Below, in pieces: positions 15,463-27,790 of a DNA stretch of 64,000 nucleotides. The notes under the pieces are model-generated. The model worked only from the letters and a program-made list of their open reading frames with translations. It was not told the origin of the DNA and ran no database searches. The translations under genes were made by a program, and so were the position numbers. Every line of letters begins with the position of its first letter. The stretch's first letter is position 1. Location of the stretch: contig JAYMSP010000013.1 in the NCBI GenBank assembly GCA_036897095.1, positions 62,001 to 126,000 of the forward strand. The letters are read 5' to 3'. Origin of the DNA: Plantago elongata. Taxonomy: Eukaryota; Streptophyta; Magnoliopsida; Lamiales; Plantaginaceae.

Positions 15463-16699
15463 CAACATCTGAAAATCTTGAACTGAGCCTTCTATATGTT
15501 GTATGATGATTCAATCGCATGGAGTGCAATTTAGAAGTATAGTATATCCTCAATAAAGTTTCATATTTGATACGAAGGTTCTTAGTTACTTTAACATTGA
15601 CTATCACATATTCACATGTAGTACTATATAATAATATACAATAACGTAACATTCATATATAATATAACGACTTTTATTGGCCAACTAATGTAATTGGTAG
15701 TCGTAATTGGAGGAGGATAAAGAATTACTATACTACACTAGTTGAGATAAAGAAAATACTTCTACTAAAGTGTATTTTAAGTTCCACATGAAACTTGATT
15801 CGATCCAAAGTAACAAGGAAATGATGCCAAAAGTACTCCGGGAGACTAGGCATACTTATTAATAACTTTTCATTTAATTTTTTAGTTTTATAAACTTTTA
15901 TAAAAAAATCATTACAAAAACGCACCCCTTTTTCAATCAGCTAGTTGGTTTGTCAAGCTAATCAAATTAACTGGTTAAAGAAAAAAAGCTACTTAACCGA
16001 CTACAAGCTGACAACTACTTTTCAGCTTTCAGCTAACTTTCCAGCTACCAGCTAGATTTTCAACTAATTTGCTAAACAGAGCCTAAATGAATGTGGATAA
16101 AGTTTGTGAACGTGAAATACCTAAATGTACATAAATAAATGTTGAATAAGTTTACACTATACTTCCACTTCCCTACGTGATATCCGAACATCCCACTTTT
16201 TTTCTTGTATTATGCTCTCTCTGTTCGATATATATCATCATACTTTACAGAATACTTGTAATTTTTTTTGATTAAAAGTTACACTAGTAATAAAAGGTTA
16301 AAAAATCGTATACTTTATCTGTAAGAAAATCAATTTGTGTATACAATTAAGATTATATATTATTTATTAGTATGAGTCAGGTTATATACGTAGTAATGTA
16401 TAGTGTTATATGTAACGATTTAAATAAAATGGTGTTAAGCAATCGTATAGAAGTATAATTTACGGTTTAAGGTAAAACTTGTATTCGATTCGATGAGAAG
16501 TAGAGGTCGATCTGGACGGGCAAGAACATCACACTTTGCGAATTGCGATACAGTACCTAAACTATCAAAATATCTTCCTTTAACCCAGAGCGAAACATTT
16601 AATTTTGCACGCAAATCCACAATAATAGCTAACCAGAGCTCACAAAATGAGTAAACTGTGTCAGATTTTGAAAACTCCACTCAGTCCCACACCAACAAC
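15463..16699. other. Spacer between LIL3 and the TMEM135-like gene
   Basis: LIL3 3' UTR, then AT-rich DNA. About 15940-16085 is an AGCT-rich segment (repeated AGCTA/CAGCT) ending GCTAAACAGAGCC. It looks like one end of a non-autonomous hAT-type element, but the partner end is not visible. No gene seen. Confidence 0.45.
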
Positions 16700-19600
16700 A
16701 TGCACCGCCCCTCTCCGCCGCACCAGCGCCACCAAATCGACGGAGAGGCAGCTGAGAGGCGCCTCCGCGAGGCTGAGGAGCGGCTGAAGGAGGCAATTGA
16801 GGAGTTGCAGCGCCGCCAGCGAGGAGATCTCCTACATCCGCCCTGCGATCACGCCGACGAAAGTTGCGTCGCGAATGCCGTCGGAAACCTATGCCAGAGC
16901 TTCCTCCTCTCCTACGGTATTCGCGTGGGGATTGGAATTTTGCTTCGCGCTTTCAAGCTTGCGAGGCTGAAATCGTACTCGTCTCTGCTTGATCTTAAGG
17001 TTAGGATGCAGAATTGAATTGATTCGATTCGATGATGAATTGATGATTACGATTACGAAGAGGATGATGTTGATTTCGTTTGTTTTCGTGAATTGTGAGA
17101 TTTGTTGGATAATGATGTGCTGACGTGGCTGTTAAGTATTTTGCTTTTATCTAGTTGAATTGGTTAATTCATAATAAGTGGTAGTAATTAGTATGCTAGA
17201 AATGAAATTCAGCTTAGGATATTTCATGGAAGAATGATCGAATTTCGATGATCGAGTGTGATGACCTGTTTTAGCTTTGGGAGTCTCTAGAGCAAGTAGT
17301 GTTTGAATATGTGTAGCAAAACTAGCTAATGTAGCTGGTAGACGATAAGTTAGATTAAACCGTGAGCTGAACGATCATCTACTGAGCTGGCCTCCTGCTG
17401 AATGGAGCAGCCTGTGTATTGCTAGATATTCACCTACTTTTTCAGTTCCATACATTTGGAAGTCGATGCCAGTTTCTCATGTACTTGTTCTGTTACTTGT
17501 TGTTTAGAAACCTCCAATCTGGAAGCGTTGTTCTTAATCAAATACTGTGATATCAAAAACTCAGGTCCTGTTATTGTTCACTAGCTACCTGCTAAAAAAA
17601 TTCTCCCTTAATTTCTATGTGGTCTATCAGTGACTCACTCCTGTGTAGCAAAACAGGAAACCAGTTTTCCAAACATTTAGGAAAAACCTGTGCTACACTT
17701 AATGAAATGTGCCTAACACTTGGGGTGTGGTGTGAGGGGGTGTAAGAGATGCGGGTTTACCTAATGCTTAGAAAAGGGTTAGATTTTGAATTATGAAATA
17801 TGGTTATGTATATACACTGGTATATAGCATGTGAGATTTTTAAGAATCATGAATATGCAGTATACATGAGTTTGAATGTCTCATAAGTCATAGAAAATAT
17901 GTTCTGAAGGAGCCTTATATCAATGTCACTGCAGCAACTTGTATCAGAAAAAGACCTTATAGTAAGAGAGGAAGCGTGTCGAATAGGTTTGCTTTTTGGG
18001 GGATTCAGTGGTTCATACCATGCTCTGAGGTGCTTGCTAAGAAAGTTGAGAAAGAAAGAGACGCCCATAAACGCGTAAGTTAACAGTCAAAACTTCTTTT
18101 TCTTTTTTTGTTCCTCCACACAGAAGCCATACTAGTCAAATAATGTGCTTTTTTGAACTCCGTGTAGTTAGTTCATTATTTTGACTGATGTAGAAGTACT
18201 TGAAATTGATCATTTTTTGCATGATGTATCCTATTCCAAATATATGACTTTGTTAAAGGGGATGATGGAGCAGAATTTTAGCAGGTTCAGTCTCAGGCTT
18301 GTCTATTTTAGCATTATCTGATTCAAGCCGGAGGCGCACACTAGCTTTATATCTTTTAGCTAGGCTTGCTCAGGTACAAAATGCTTATATTTCATGTGCT
18401 ATATCTTTCCTTCTACCTTTTTCATGAATTTTCACCTGGTACCTATTGAGATTGAGGTACTAGGACTGCTTCCAGTCTCCATCTAATTATATGCTCATTG
18501 ATCAGTGTGCCTACAATTCTGCAAAATCGAAAAATAAATTCCACCTTTGGGGAAGTCATTGGAGTCATGGAGATACTTTACTATTTTCTATAGCTTGTGC
18601 TCAGGTAATGCCCGTTTAACTTTAACTGTTTTGATTACCATCTAGTATCTAAAAAAATTAAAACTGTCTGACTTTATGAAGATTCAGAAGTTCAAGTGAT
18701 TCACCTGTGAGTCTGTGACATGATTCTTCCTCACCTGACTATGATATCTTCTCCAGATTATGTATGCCTTCATCATGCGCCCCGAGAGCTTGCCAAAATC
18801 ATACGAAGATTTCATTCAGAAAACAGGGCCAGTTGCTGCACCTGTTTATAAAGCTGTGAGGGATTGCTGTAGAGGTTCTCCAGTAGATGTTGCCTCTCTA
18901 AAGGCTTATTTGTCCAGTAGAAGCGGGTCCGGCTCTGTGAAGTTGGAAGAGTTCCCTGGCATTATCCCGTGCTCTATGATTCATCCTGATACAAACTCAT
19001 GCTTAACTCATAATTCAAAAGCCTTTATAGCTACCTTTAGGAAAACATTTCCTCTTTACTTCTCATTGACATTTGTTCCATTCGTGGTTTTACGGCTGCA
19101 AAAGGTACATTTGCTTACAAAATATTTGGAACCAGTGACTTAACTTTACTTGTATAAATTGCTGACTGTTGAAGCCAAAGTTGCAAATTTTTAGAATTAC
19201 TTAGAATAAAATCAAATATAATGTTTTTTCTGTTTAACAAAACCAATGCACCTCTAGTAATTAGCCACCTTACTGCACGAGTTATACTAAGCATATTTCA
19301 TGAGAACCGTGTGTTTTTTCAAGCCCTTGATTATATCCATGCATAGCACAAAATGGCTACTTGTGCCCGTTTCTATAGCAAAATCATTTGGTTTTGATTG
19401 TTCTCCTTTTTTCCCCAGTTCATGGATGCTCCAGTCCGCACCTGTAGGCTTGCTGTTACTGGTGCTGTCCGTTCAACAACCTTCTTGTCCGCTTTTGTTG
19501 GTATTTTTCAGGTAGATTTTCATTATTGAATCTCCTTTATGCATCTGGTCAGGTTGGGATACTGAACTGAATTTCTTCCATGATGACAAAAGGCAGTAAT

Positions 19601-20631
19601 ATGCATGCATAGGAAAGTTGCTGTGAAGGATCACAAGCTCATGTATTGGCTTGCAGGAGGGATATCTGCCCTCTCTGTATTATTAGAGAAGAAAGCTAGA
19701 CGTGGGGAATTGGCCTTATATGTTCTTCCACGAGCTGGTGATTCATTATGGTATATTTTAGGGAATCGTCATCTTGTTCCGACAATAAAGAACGCTGAGG
19801 TATCACCTTTTCTTGAACTTAACATAGTTCCTTGCTCTACTGTTACCCTAAAACCCCACATAGATCCATCTGCCATAACCTTGCATGGATATCTTCCTAT
19901 CGCTATCAGGGCATGTTCTACTTCCTGGCATTATATTAATTTATAAAGGATAAATTAGAGACAACCCATATGAGGAACACATCTTAACTCTTATGGTTGT
20001 GAAATCACACCAAACTCCTTTTGGCATGTCAATTCTGACAGCAAGACTGAATTATCTGAACATGTAGTAATAAATGGCTCATGATGGATATCGTCATGTT
20101 TTGTGAAGATTAGGTATATGATCAGTATTGTGTCATTAGTTATAATTAGGTGTCTTCGTGTAATTTCGGAAAAAAAATTAGTGTCTATGGAATGCTAGGC
20201 AGCAGCCTCAGGAAGTATAATTCCAAGTAGGATCCATCTAACTTTTCATCATACCTCTTCTGACAAATAAATATGGAGTAATCTCCAAGAACAATTAAGG
20301 TCTATAATTTCAGTCTCACATTCTTATGCATATGCTCAAGTTTGTGGTTGAATATTTCCAGGTGGCTTTGTTCTGTGCATGTATGGGCGGGATCATGTAC
20401 TACCTCGAACATGAACCGGACACCATGGCTCCATTTCTCAGAGGCCTTATTCGCCGCTTCCTTGCCAGCAGAATAAGCAATCCAAGTCCTCCATCAGTTC
20501 GAAGTGCATCTTATACATATCTACACACACTGGATGCCATTAAGAAGCCACAACCACAGAACAACGAAGAGAACGGAACCTCAACTTCATCTTCTGAGAA
20601 ATACAATCTTGAATCTATACCTGGTCTCTGA
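16700..20631 (+). CDS. TMEM135-like / Tim17-Tim22-Tim23 family membrane protein
   Basis: Exons: 16700-16999, 17935-18074, 18274-18373, 18506-18604, 18757-19104, 19419-19511, 19593-19799 and 20362-20631, giving 1557 nt and 518 aa in one frame. It resembles the plant protein annotated as a Tim17/22/23-family protein related to animal TMEM135. Residues 15-45 form a charged helix rich in EAEERLKEA. Then come glycine-containing membrane segments (NAILAGSVSGLSILAL; AGGISALSVLLEKK). Conserved C-terminal blocks are ELALYVLPRAGDSLWY, ACMGGIMYYLEHEPDTMAP and FLRGLIRRFLASRISNPSPP. The function is unproven; organelle or peroxisome membrane is inferred from TMEM135. The exon-7 acceptor (acaaaag/GCAG) is weak but keeps the frame and the expected VICMHRK block. 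ATG 16700 is the first in frame. Confidence 0.88.
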
Positions 20632-21434
20632 GCATCTTTTTTGCATCGCTCAATGGATATCCAATGAATTTCTGGCGCCAGTTCAATTAAATTCTCATTT
20701 CTGGGCAGCTCTGTTACTGCCTAAATTATTGCTTCAATCCAGAAAAGGGAGACAATAAAGGTTATTTTCGCCCTACTGACAAATAGTTCGTCCTACAGTA
20801 TCAGTAATCTATATCTACTTTGGTCTTTGTCCGTCGAAGTGAAAGCCAGAAATGAAGATTAGGATCTATTACCTTGTAAATTATAAAATAATTATTGAGC
20901 CAATCAACAGTGTATCATTTACCCTCAGACGGACGCTTATGAACTCAGATGCACACAGCGTTTGTTCTTCAATAATTATAAGCTTAACATTGTGCATATT
21001 TATCTTCTCGACTATTCGTTTGTGTGCGTCGTTGTCGTATATGACATTTTTATATCTGAGAGGGACCAAAGTTGCATAAATGCTTGAAAAGTTTGGTGTT
21101 TGGAACTTGAATGTTTGCATGGGTAGGTAATGGCGGTTGTGCGCATTTTGGAAAAATAAACCTGGTTTTGCCAAGTGCACCCAGCACTCCAATGGTCATT
21201 ACAATCACGGGTCACTACATTGAACATAGATGTCCCAATAACTGTCCACTTAACACGAGCCATATCCATTTACAGGCTATATAAAGTAGCTTTTCACATT
21301 CTCCACTTAATATAAACCGACGCAATTACTATATATGGTGGCTTCGTTATTCAGTTACGCAGCAAATACTAGAGCATTAGGAATTTAAGAGCCTGACAGC
21401 TTGCTTAATTTGAACTATCAAAGTTGAATTAGCC
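20632..21434. other. 3' UTR and promoter of the glycine-rich protein gene
   Basis: AT-rich spacer. The first ~150-200 bp is likely 3' UTR of the preceding gene. A TATA box for the next gene lies at 21278-21285. Nothing else recognised. Confidence 0.5.
21278..21285 (+). promoter_or_regulatory. Likely TATA box of the glycine-rich protein gene
   Basis: TATATAAA, about 150 bp before the start codon at 21435, in otherwise mixed sequence. Positional assignment only. Confidence 0.6.
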
Positions 21435-21797
21435 ATGGAGATGCCTCGCTTGGTGTTTCTGTTTACTATTGGTCTGATTGTTCTGGCAGAATTTGGGGTT
21501 GCTGGTGAAACTCACGGGAGGAAGATGGGAGTTTCTGATGACGTGGCTGAGTCACCCACCGAGGGTGGTAGTGGGTCGGCACATGGAGAGAATTGGGACT
21601 ATAGTTGGGGATGGGGTTCAAGTCCGACGTCCGGATGGGGTTATGGGTCTGGATCAGGGAAGTCGCCTGACGGTTCTGGAAGTGGTGCGGGTTTTGGGTT
21701 TGGTTCTGGAACTGGTTCAGGTGGTGGATTCGGTTTCGGTGGGGGTGGAGCCAATGGGGGTGGCAATGACGACGGAGATGGTGATACTTCACCATGA
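21435..21797 (+). CDS. Small secreted glycine-rich protein
   Basis: An intronless 120-aa frame. Residues 1-24 form a clear signal peptide (MEMPRLVFLFTIGLIVLAEF, then GVAGE). The mature part starts with a short charged region (HGRKMGVSDDVAESP) and then becomes Gly/Ser-rich, with an aromatic stretch (WDYSWGWGSSP, SGWGYGSGSG) followed by GFGFGSGTGSGGGFGF. The end is acidic (NDDGDGDTSP). This is the pattern of plant cell-wall glycine-rich proteins, which have no common enzymatic role. The start is the first ATG after a TATA box. Exact family and function are unknown. Frames on the opposite strand are low-complexity shadows. Confidence 0.78.
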   Translation: MEMPRLVFLFTIGLIVLAEFGVAGETHGRKMGVSDDVAESPTEGGSGSAHGENWDYSWGWGSSPTSGWGYGSGSGKSPDGSGSGAGFGFGSGTGSGGGFGFGGGGANGGGNDDGDGDTSP

Positions 21798-22205
21798 ACT
21801 TCAGTTGGCTGATACAAACATGGATGCATAACAGGCAGAGTTTAGGATTCTACCCTATTGTACCTTCTATGTATTATGGTATGTCATGTGTATTCAGATG
21901 TATGAATGAAATAATGTCTAGTTATCTATACACTTTCTTCAAGCATTTCATGCTGATGCACAAATAGCAACTTTTTTCTATAACTTGCAATCCATTCAAA
22001 TCTAAGGCACAAAGTTCCGTACCGGATTTTCTATGCGTATATTTTTTTTATCAACAACAGTACACACTTTCAAAAGATCCACCATGCAGAAGTCTTGCTG
22101 CTAAAGCAGAAAAGCAACAGGAATATTAAACTATTTACTCAAAAAACGACAGTCTGAGAGTTATTGACAACCAAAATCTTCTTGGAGACGGTATGGTTGG
22201 GAGAT

Positions 22206-24174
22206 TTAGCCGTAGCACCTAATTGGATCATTGCAACCTTTCTCAGCTGATTGCCCAGTACCAAATCGACCGCCCTTTGAGAGGTACTGCTGGTGATATT
22301 CTTCAGCTCTGTAGAACTTCTTGGCAGGCAGTATCTCAGTAACGATCTCTCTGTTCAATAGCTTTTGTTGCCTTTCTTTTGATTCCAATGCTGCTTTCTC
22401 TTGCTCCGGGGTGTATACATAGATCCCAGACCTGTATTGAGTTCCTACGTCATTTCCCTGCATCAGCATGGTGATTTACTTGAGTTACAAATCCCCAATA
22501 ACAAGTATATAGTCGAATAGCAAAGGTAGAATAACTTTGCTTATTCCTCCATGAAGTTCTTACACTGATTTACATAAGATACAAACTCCCAAAAACAATT
22601 ATAGTTGAACAGCAAAGGAAGAATAACTTTATTCCCGGACAAGTACTTGCACATACCAGAAAGATGTGCGTGCAAACTTAAAATATGAGCACACACACCA
22701 GTAGCTGAGTTGTGAATGCAAAATATACGCAGGGAATCAAACTTTATGACATTGGTAATATTTGAAGTATTACAGTTTTGACTTTTGACAAATATGCATA
22801 GAATTTTCATGGCACATATAACTATTAGACGGCGGAGATTGAGTCTTGGGAAAAAATCACTTCCCAATAGTGTAATTAGAGAAGAATGTGCCAGACAACT
22901 TGGGTGGATGGCGGTGTGTTTTTCCCTCATAATTTCACCTTTTAGATATATTTGGAATTTTTATTGTTATCTTCATTTACATGCGATAACTAAGTTGGTT
23001 TCATCCAACATTAAACATATTCGCCTATCATTTGCCAAATTTGAACTTCTAAGCACATAATACATCAGTTCCACCAATATAAAACACCATCACAATAAAA
23101 ATGCACATATGAAATGCTCAAAGACGGATAATACAATAACAAAGCTCGCTTTGTCTCCCTACTATGATTAATTATTCCAATACCTCAAGGCTCAAGGTAA
23201 GTGTCTATATCTCATGCAATTTATTTATCATCTAAAAACATTTCACCATATGCTTTTTAGCAGGTTGCTTTTCACCTGAATATTCACTACCACTAGTCAC
23301 TACCACCTATCAAAACCTTCATATAGAGAGAGCTTTCAGTATGATTTCCATCATAGTCCTAGAGCTTATAATTCAGCATATTACGACTCACGATCATGCT
23401 TATAATTCGGCAGATTACGAAATTACAATTCATGGTCATGCTAGAATCACAACTGCAAATGCCAGGGAAAGCTGATTTCCTCCAACATTAACCCAATTCG
23501 CCTACCATTTCCTAAAATTCTAACTTCCAATCACACCATACACCAGTTGAACTAACATAAAACATCACACTATAATCAACTAACATAAAAAACATCACAG
23601 TATACCCAAAAACACCCAAAAAATCATCACATAAGCCACAAACAATTCACAATCTCAAAACCGAAAACCGAACCTGACGATTACGAGTAGTAGGATCATG
23701 CCTGGACCAAAAAACACCCAACAGATCATCAAAGCTACACTCCTTGGGATCATACTGCACCCTCACAACCTCCGAATGGTTCGTCGTCCCGGAACAAATA
23801 TCCTCATAGCTAGGATTATCCAGAAACCCCTGAGTATACCCTACCTCAGTGTTCGTCACACCAGGCACCCTCTGATAGGCCAATTCGACTCCCCAGAAGC
23901 AACCCGCACCGAATTGCGCGAGCTCCTGACCGGGTGCGGCCTTGTCCTCGTCGGGGCCCTGCGGGATGAGGGAGGAGGCCGGGTCGACGGTGCGAGGGCC
24001 TATGCCGAGCTTGTTGAGCCAGCTCATGCGTGTGGATGAGAATTTGAGGGAAGGGGTGGAATTGAAGGGTTTGGGGAAGGGGAGTTTGGGGATTGAGCGA
24101 AAGGTGGAGAGGAGGCGCGGCGAGCAGAAGAGGGCGGTGGTGGTTGTGGTGGTGGTGGTGGTTTTGAGGAGCAT
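22206..24174 (-). CDS. MSRA4: Peptide methionine sulfoxide reductase A, plastid type
   Basis: Reduces methionine-S-sulfoxide in oxidised proteins. Two exons on the minus strand, 24174-23674 and 22457-22206, encode 250 aa. The N-terminal ~50 residues look like a chloroplast transit peptide and contain nine threonines in a row (residues 5-13). The catalytic motif GCFWG is at 91-95 (Cys92). HDPTTRNRQ GNDVGTQYRS spans the junction, and the C-terminal KGCNDPIRCYG carries two likely recycling cysteines. The protein resembles MSRA4-class enzymes, including a linker PQGPDED before the domain. Met50 (RMSWLNKLG) could serve as an alternative start for a cytosolic form; this is speculative. The 1.2-kb intron contains internal repeats. 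Confidence 0.94.
22471..23575. repeat. Direct repeats within the MSRA intron
   Basis: Two repeat sets. About 22471-22545 and 22565-22636 share TAGCAAAGGTAGAATAACTT and TTACAAATCCCCAA-type sequence. About 22985-23085 and 23470-23570 share CATCCAACATTAA, ATTCGCCTATCATTT and a CATCAGTTCCACC-like block, with about 20% difference. They show segmental growth of the intron. Confidence 0.7.
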
Positions 24175-25584
24175 GGTGATGATGGACTGGATGGAATGGA
24201 ATAGGATAGAAATGGGTGAGATTTTGGGAATTTGGGATTATAAGGGAGTTAAATGTAAATTTTGAATAATAGTTTTTGCAGTATCATGAGAGACAATCAC
24301 AAAAGTTTCAAACATTATCAATTTGAACAAGTGTGGATGCACACAGTATATATTATTAATAAAATATTTATATTATCAATAAATATTATTAATAAAATGC
24401 GGACATCGGTAACCTAGACACTACCAGACTAGTACAAGGAATTGACGTTGAATTTTATCCTAGTATGCAACTGTCTGCAAGGTTGAGGTCCATCTACAGT
24501 GGTGAAGTTAGAAGCGGAGTGCAAAATTAATTGATAGAGATGCCCATTGCATTTTTTGGTGATGCTTCATGAGCTTCCTGGGAATTTTCGTTTTTGTAAC
24601 AGGTATTGAATTACTCTATCGGAGTGGTTGTGAACTTGATATGTGGTTTGGAGAAGTTGTTATTCGTTGTATTTGTTTCCTTTGTAATTGGTTTGTTGAG
24701 AATATTACTTGTGCTATTGACGCTTATTAATAAAAGTTTAGCCGTTTTTAAAAACAAAAAATTTATATTTTTGTTGTTGATGAAATAAGTATTTTTGTAA
24801 TATGAAAAAAAATCAACGTTGAAAAAATATATTTGTTTTGATTAATAATATCAATTAATTCTTAGTAATATAGGTCAGTTTTGAAATAAAATATTTAAAA
24901 ACGGTGTTTCATGAAACTTATTCATTTAACAATAAGTTATTAGCTTGATAGGTTATTTTTGTAGGTGAATATTGATCATATGTTAACTCAAAATCTTGTT
25001 CATGTAGGTTGTTCAAAAAACAAGTTTTACTATAAGATATATATGTAATTTGATTTTCGCTAACAAGGATTCAAACATGAATTATGAAGTGGTCGGATAG
25101 TATTGAAATAAAAGCTAATTGACGTTCCAAATCTTAGTTAGTTCATAGTTGGATACATCACAAAAATGTCTAAATAAATTATTCATAGACAAGACTATAC
25201 TATTAATAAAATCATAAACTTTATTAATTAAAATATTGTTAACAAATACATTTTTTATAGTATATAAAATTACTACTGAAATTAGAATATAAATATTTTA
25301 TTAATAAAGTTAATTATTTATTAACAATATATATTGTATCTTGATAATTTATATATTAAGAGATTCTTTTTCTTAAGGATCCTTTTTTTCTTTTAATAGG
25401 GAAAGCATAAAATGCTCTCAGATGTCGATTACAAAATAAGATAGGTATATCATTAACATTTAAACCATTTTGCTAATCTTGGCTTTAATAATCTGATTTG
25501 AGGTTAAAAGAATCCTGGAGAATTAATTATTCCACCTATATATACATATGGCCTCCTGAAAACAAATAAACACACTAAATAATC
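24175..25584. other. AT-rich spacer between MSRA and the S1 homologue
   Basis: Very AT-rich, with repeated ATTATTAATAAAAT-type stretches (24350-24410 and 25180-25340). A likely TATA box (CTATATATACAT) lies at about 25537-25546 for the S1 homologue. Short frames here are not convincing. No gene called. Confidence 0.5.
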
Positions 25585-25980
25585 ATGAACGACACAACTC
25601 TCCTCACTCTTATCATACTTTTTGCAACTTGTGTGCAATCAATCGGAAGTTGTTTTATTTTCAAACCGATTCATGTTAATATTTTCAATCGTCTTCCTCA
25701 GGGTTCTCCGTCATTGCAGGTACACTGCAAATCCAAAGACGACGATCTTGGAGTACATAAACTCAATAAGGATCAACTCTATACTTTCGAGTTCTGCGAA
25801 AAACCCTTCTCAACTGTCTTCACTTGCAACTTTCAATCCGGTCCCAAGCATGCTGATGTTGTTGTTTATAATGGTAAGAAAGTGTATATATATGGGCGTC
25901 CCTGTCGTAGAGGTGCTTGCGATTTCGAAGCAAAGACTGATGGTATTTGGATTCAAGGCAAGAACATACAAGGGTGGTGA
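25585..25980 (+). CDS. Plant self-incompatibility protein S1 homologue (SPH), secreted
   Basis: An intronless 131-aa protein. Residues 1-22 form a signal peptide ending at SIGS. The mature part has the S1-family layout: HVNIFNRLPQGSPSLQVHC, SKDDDLGVHKL, an aromatic YTFEFCEKPFSTVFTCNF core, and a C-terminal CRRGACDFEAKTDGIWI followed by GKNIQGW. Cysteines sit at the family positions for two disulfides, plus extra ones. In poppy, S1 proteins are the stigma determinants of pollen rejection. Most homologues (SPH) in other plants have unknown roles as small secreted signals. This is a family-level call only. The surrounding DNA is AT-rich with no paralogue in the window. Confidence 0.9.
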   Translation: MNDTTLLTLIILFATCVQSIGSCFIFKPIHVNIFNRLPQGSPSLQVHCKSKDDDLGVHKLNKDQLYTFEFCEKPFSTVFTCNFQSGPKHADVVVYNGKKVYIYGRPCRRGACDFEAKTDGIWIQGKNIQGW

Positions 25981-27055
25981 TAAGTAAACTTGATTTGTAA
26001 TTTGAAAACAAAGATAGTATTATTATTTATTATATTTATAAAAGATAATCTCTTACAAATTCTATTTAGTTAACGATCTAATACTTGTTATTTAATAGTA
26101 TTATTTTGCCTTATTCCGTCTGCCATTTCCAAGCTTCAAGTTTACCTAAATCATATAATTTCTATGCCGATCCAAATCACTAATTTTTACGGATTAGAAG
26201 GTACTTAGTTGGACAATTGACGCATATATAATTATTTTTTTTAGAGATTGTTTGGTCCTTAAGATCCAAGAAATTGGAGAGATTTGGACCTATGTAGTAC
26301 ATCAATGTCACGTTTGATAGAAGCAATCTTATAAACTTTAACGATTAAAAAAGATCATATAATGAGAAAATGCATCAATATGGAAGATTATTTGCAAACT
26401 AAGTCCTCAGATTCACATCACACCAGTCACCGAACAACAAAACCAATGGGCCAAAAGAATACCATAACTAGACTGTCCATCCTCTCCCGGCTAAGTCCAG
26501 GCGAACGGGGCGACGAGTATTGTTCCTAAACATAACGTGTTCGTATTGTTCATGGTATAGACATTTCTGGTCCTCTATATTGCCAGGCAAAGCGTGATGG
26601 CATTCATTCGGGTAAACAAAAATCTGATACGAAGGTGGTAATTAATTATTGTTTTATTTGGCCATTTATAAAGAAACAAGATGAATATTGAGAGAGTAAT
26701 ATTATAAAATAAATTATGTAACGACGGACCTATGTGTTATAAACCTATGTGTTATAAGACCATTTCTTATATAATTTGTCGTCAGACAAATCATATTTTA
26801 AGAAATTATTAATGTTATTATTCAATATACTATTTATTAATATTGGTGTTTTTTCTTATACAATTTAAATAATATAAATTTTTGATTGATAATATTAATT
26901 ATTTTTAAAAAATATCACAAAATTTATTTGAATTTAAAAATCTCCTAATTTAATAATCAGAAATCACACAAAAAATCTAGTCAAATACTGCATAAACTTG
27001 GAAGATTATTGCCAGCATCATCAGGAAACATGTCCAAAAATCTAAGCTTTCAAAT
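25981..27055. other. Spacer holding a duplicated phytocyanin 3' fragment
   Basis: S1-homologue 3' UTR, then AT-rich DNA. The recognisable item is the relic of the neighbouring phytocyanin gene at about 26381-26524. The region 26690-26990 is AT-rich with nothing identified. Confidence 0.5.
26381..26524 (-). pseudogene. Duplicated 3'-end fragment of the adjacent phytocyanin gene
   Basis: This stretch matches the end of the phytocyanin gene and its flank (about 26999-27145) in the same orientation. Shared blocks include TGGAAGATTAT, TTCACATCACACCA, AACAACAAAACCAATGGGCC and CTAGACTGTCCAT. Identity is roughly 75% by eye, with small insertions. The copper-binding domain is absent, so it is a non-functional tandem relic. 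Confidence 0.75.
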
Positions 27056-27790
27056 TCACATCACACCAAACAACAAAACCAATGGGCCAAACAATGCCAC
27101 GACTAGATTGTCCATTCTCACTTGGCTATGTGCAGGCGAACCAGAAGATGGATTACTGTTCCTAGAAGAACCAGGAGGTAGATTCCCCCCTGGTTGCGCT
27201 TGAGGAGCTCCACTTGGCGCGCCTGTTTGATTTTCGACAGTGTGTATGTGAATTTTCATGCCCCCAAGGCAATGCAACCTGTTTCCGCAAAGGAAGTACC
27301 TGTCACCAAGAGCAGACAAAACGTATGTGGCGTTCCCATTTGTACTCGATTGTAATGCATTGGTCGTGTTGCACCCATCATAGCTCTCCTTGGTAACCTC
27401 ATCGACAGAGTGATATTGTGAATATTGAAAAACTGCATTATGGTATATACTTATTATTGTTAAAATTCATCCCAAATTACATGACAAATATTTATGTGAG
27501 ACGGTCTAATATAATGTGTTAGATTGTCATATGAGTGGTCCACTACCAATTTCTCATCATGTTAGACAATCTCAAGCAAGTATTACAAAAAGTGCAAAAT
27601 GTTAAAACCGAAGCTAATGGATGAACTTACGCAAAGAGTCACCAACTATGAATGTCTTGTCGCGTACCCATGAATCAAGATCCGTGCTAATGTCCCAGCC
27701 GGAGCTATCCCCTACCGTGTACACAGTAGCCGAACATGTTAGGGTGTAGAACAGAAGTAAAATTGTAGAGGTTAGTAGAAGATTTGCCAT
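27056..27790 (-). CDS. Phytocyanin (uclacyanin-like blue copper protein), GPI-anchor type
   Basis: Two minus-strand exons, 27790-27631 and 27432-27056, encode 178 aa. Residues 1-21 are a signal peptide. The plastocyanin-like domain (about 22-119) contains TVGDSSGWD, SWVRDKTFIVGDSL and YSQYHSVDEVTK. The type-1 copper ligands are all present with correct spacing: His61, Cys102, His107 and Met112 (YFLCGNRLHCLGGMK). The structural disulfide is probably Cys74-Cys108. Met as axial ligand points to a uclacyanin-like class. A Pro/Ser/Gly-rich linker (GAPSGAPQAQPGG...) and a hydrophobic C-terminus (LVVALFGPLVLLFGVM) predict a GPI anchor at the plasma membrane. The intron position after GDSL is typical of the family. 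A decayed copy of its 3' end lies downstream. Confidence 0.93.

Noticed and set aside
21466-21829. Long open frames on the other strand and frame of the glycine-rich gene
   Set aside because: They are low-complexity His/Pro/Gln shadows of the GGX-rich coding strand, with no signal peptide or domain.
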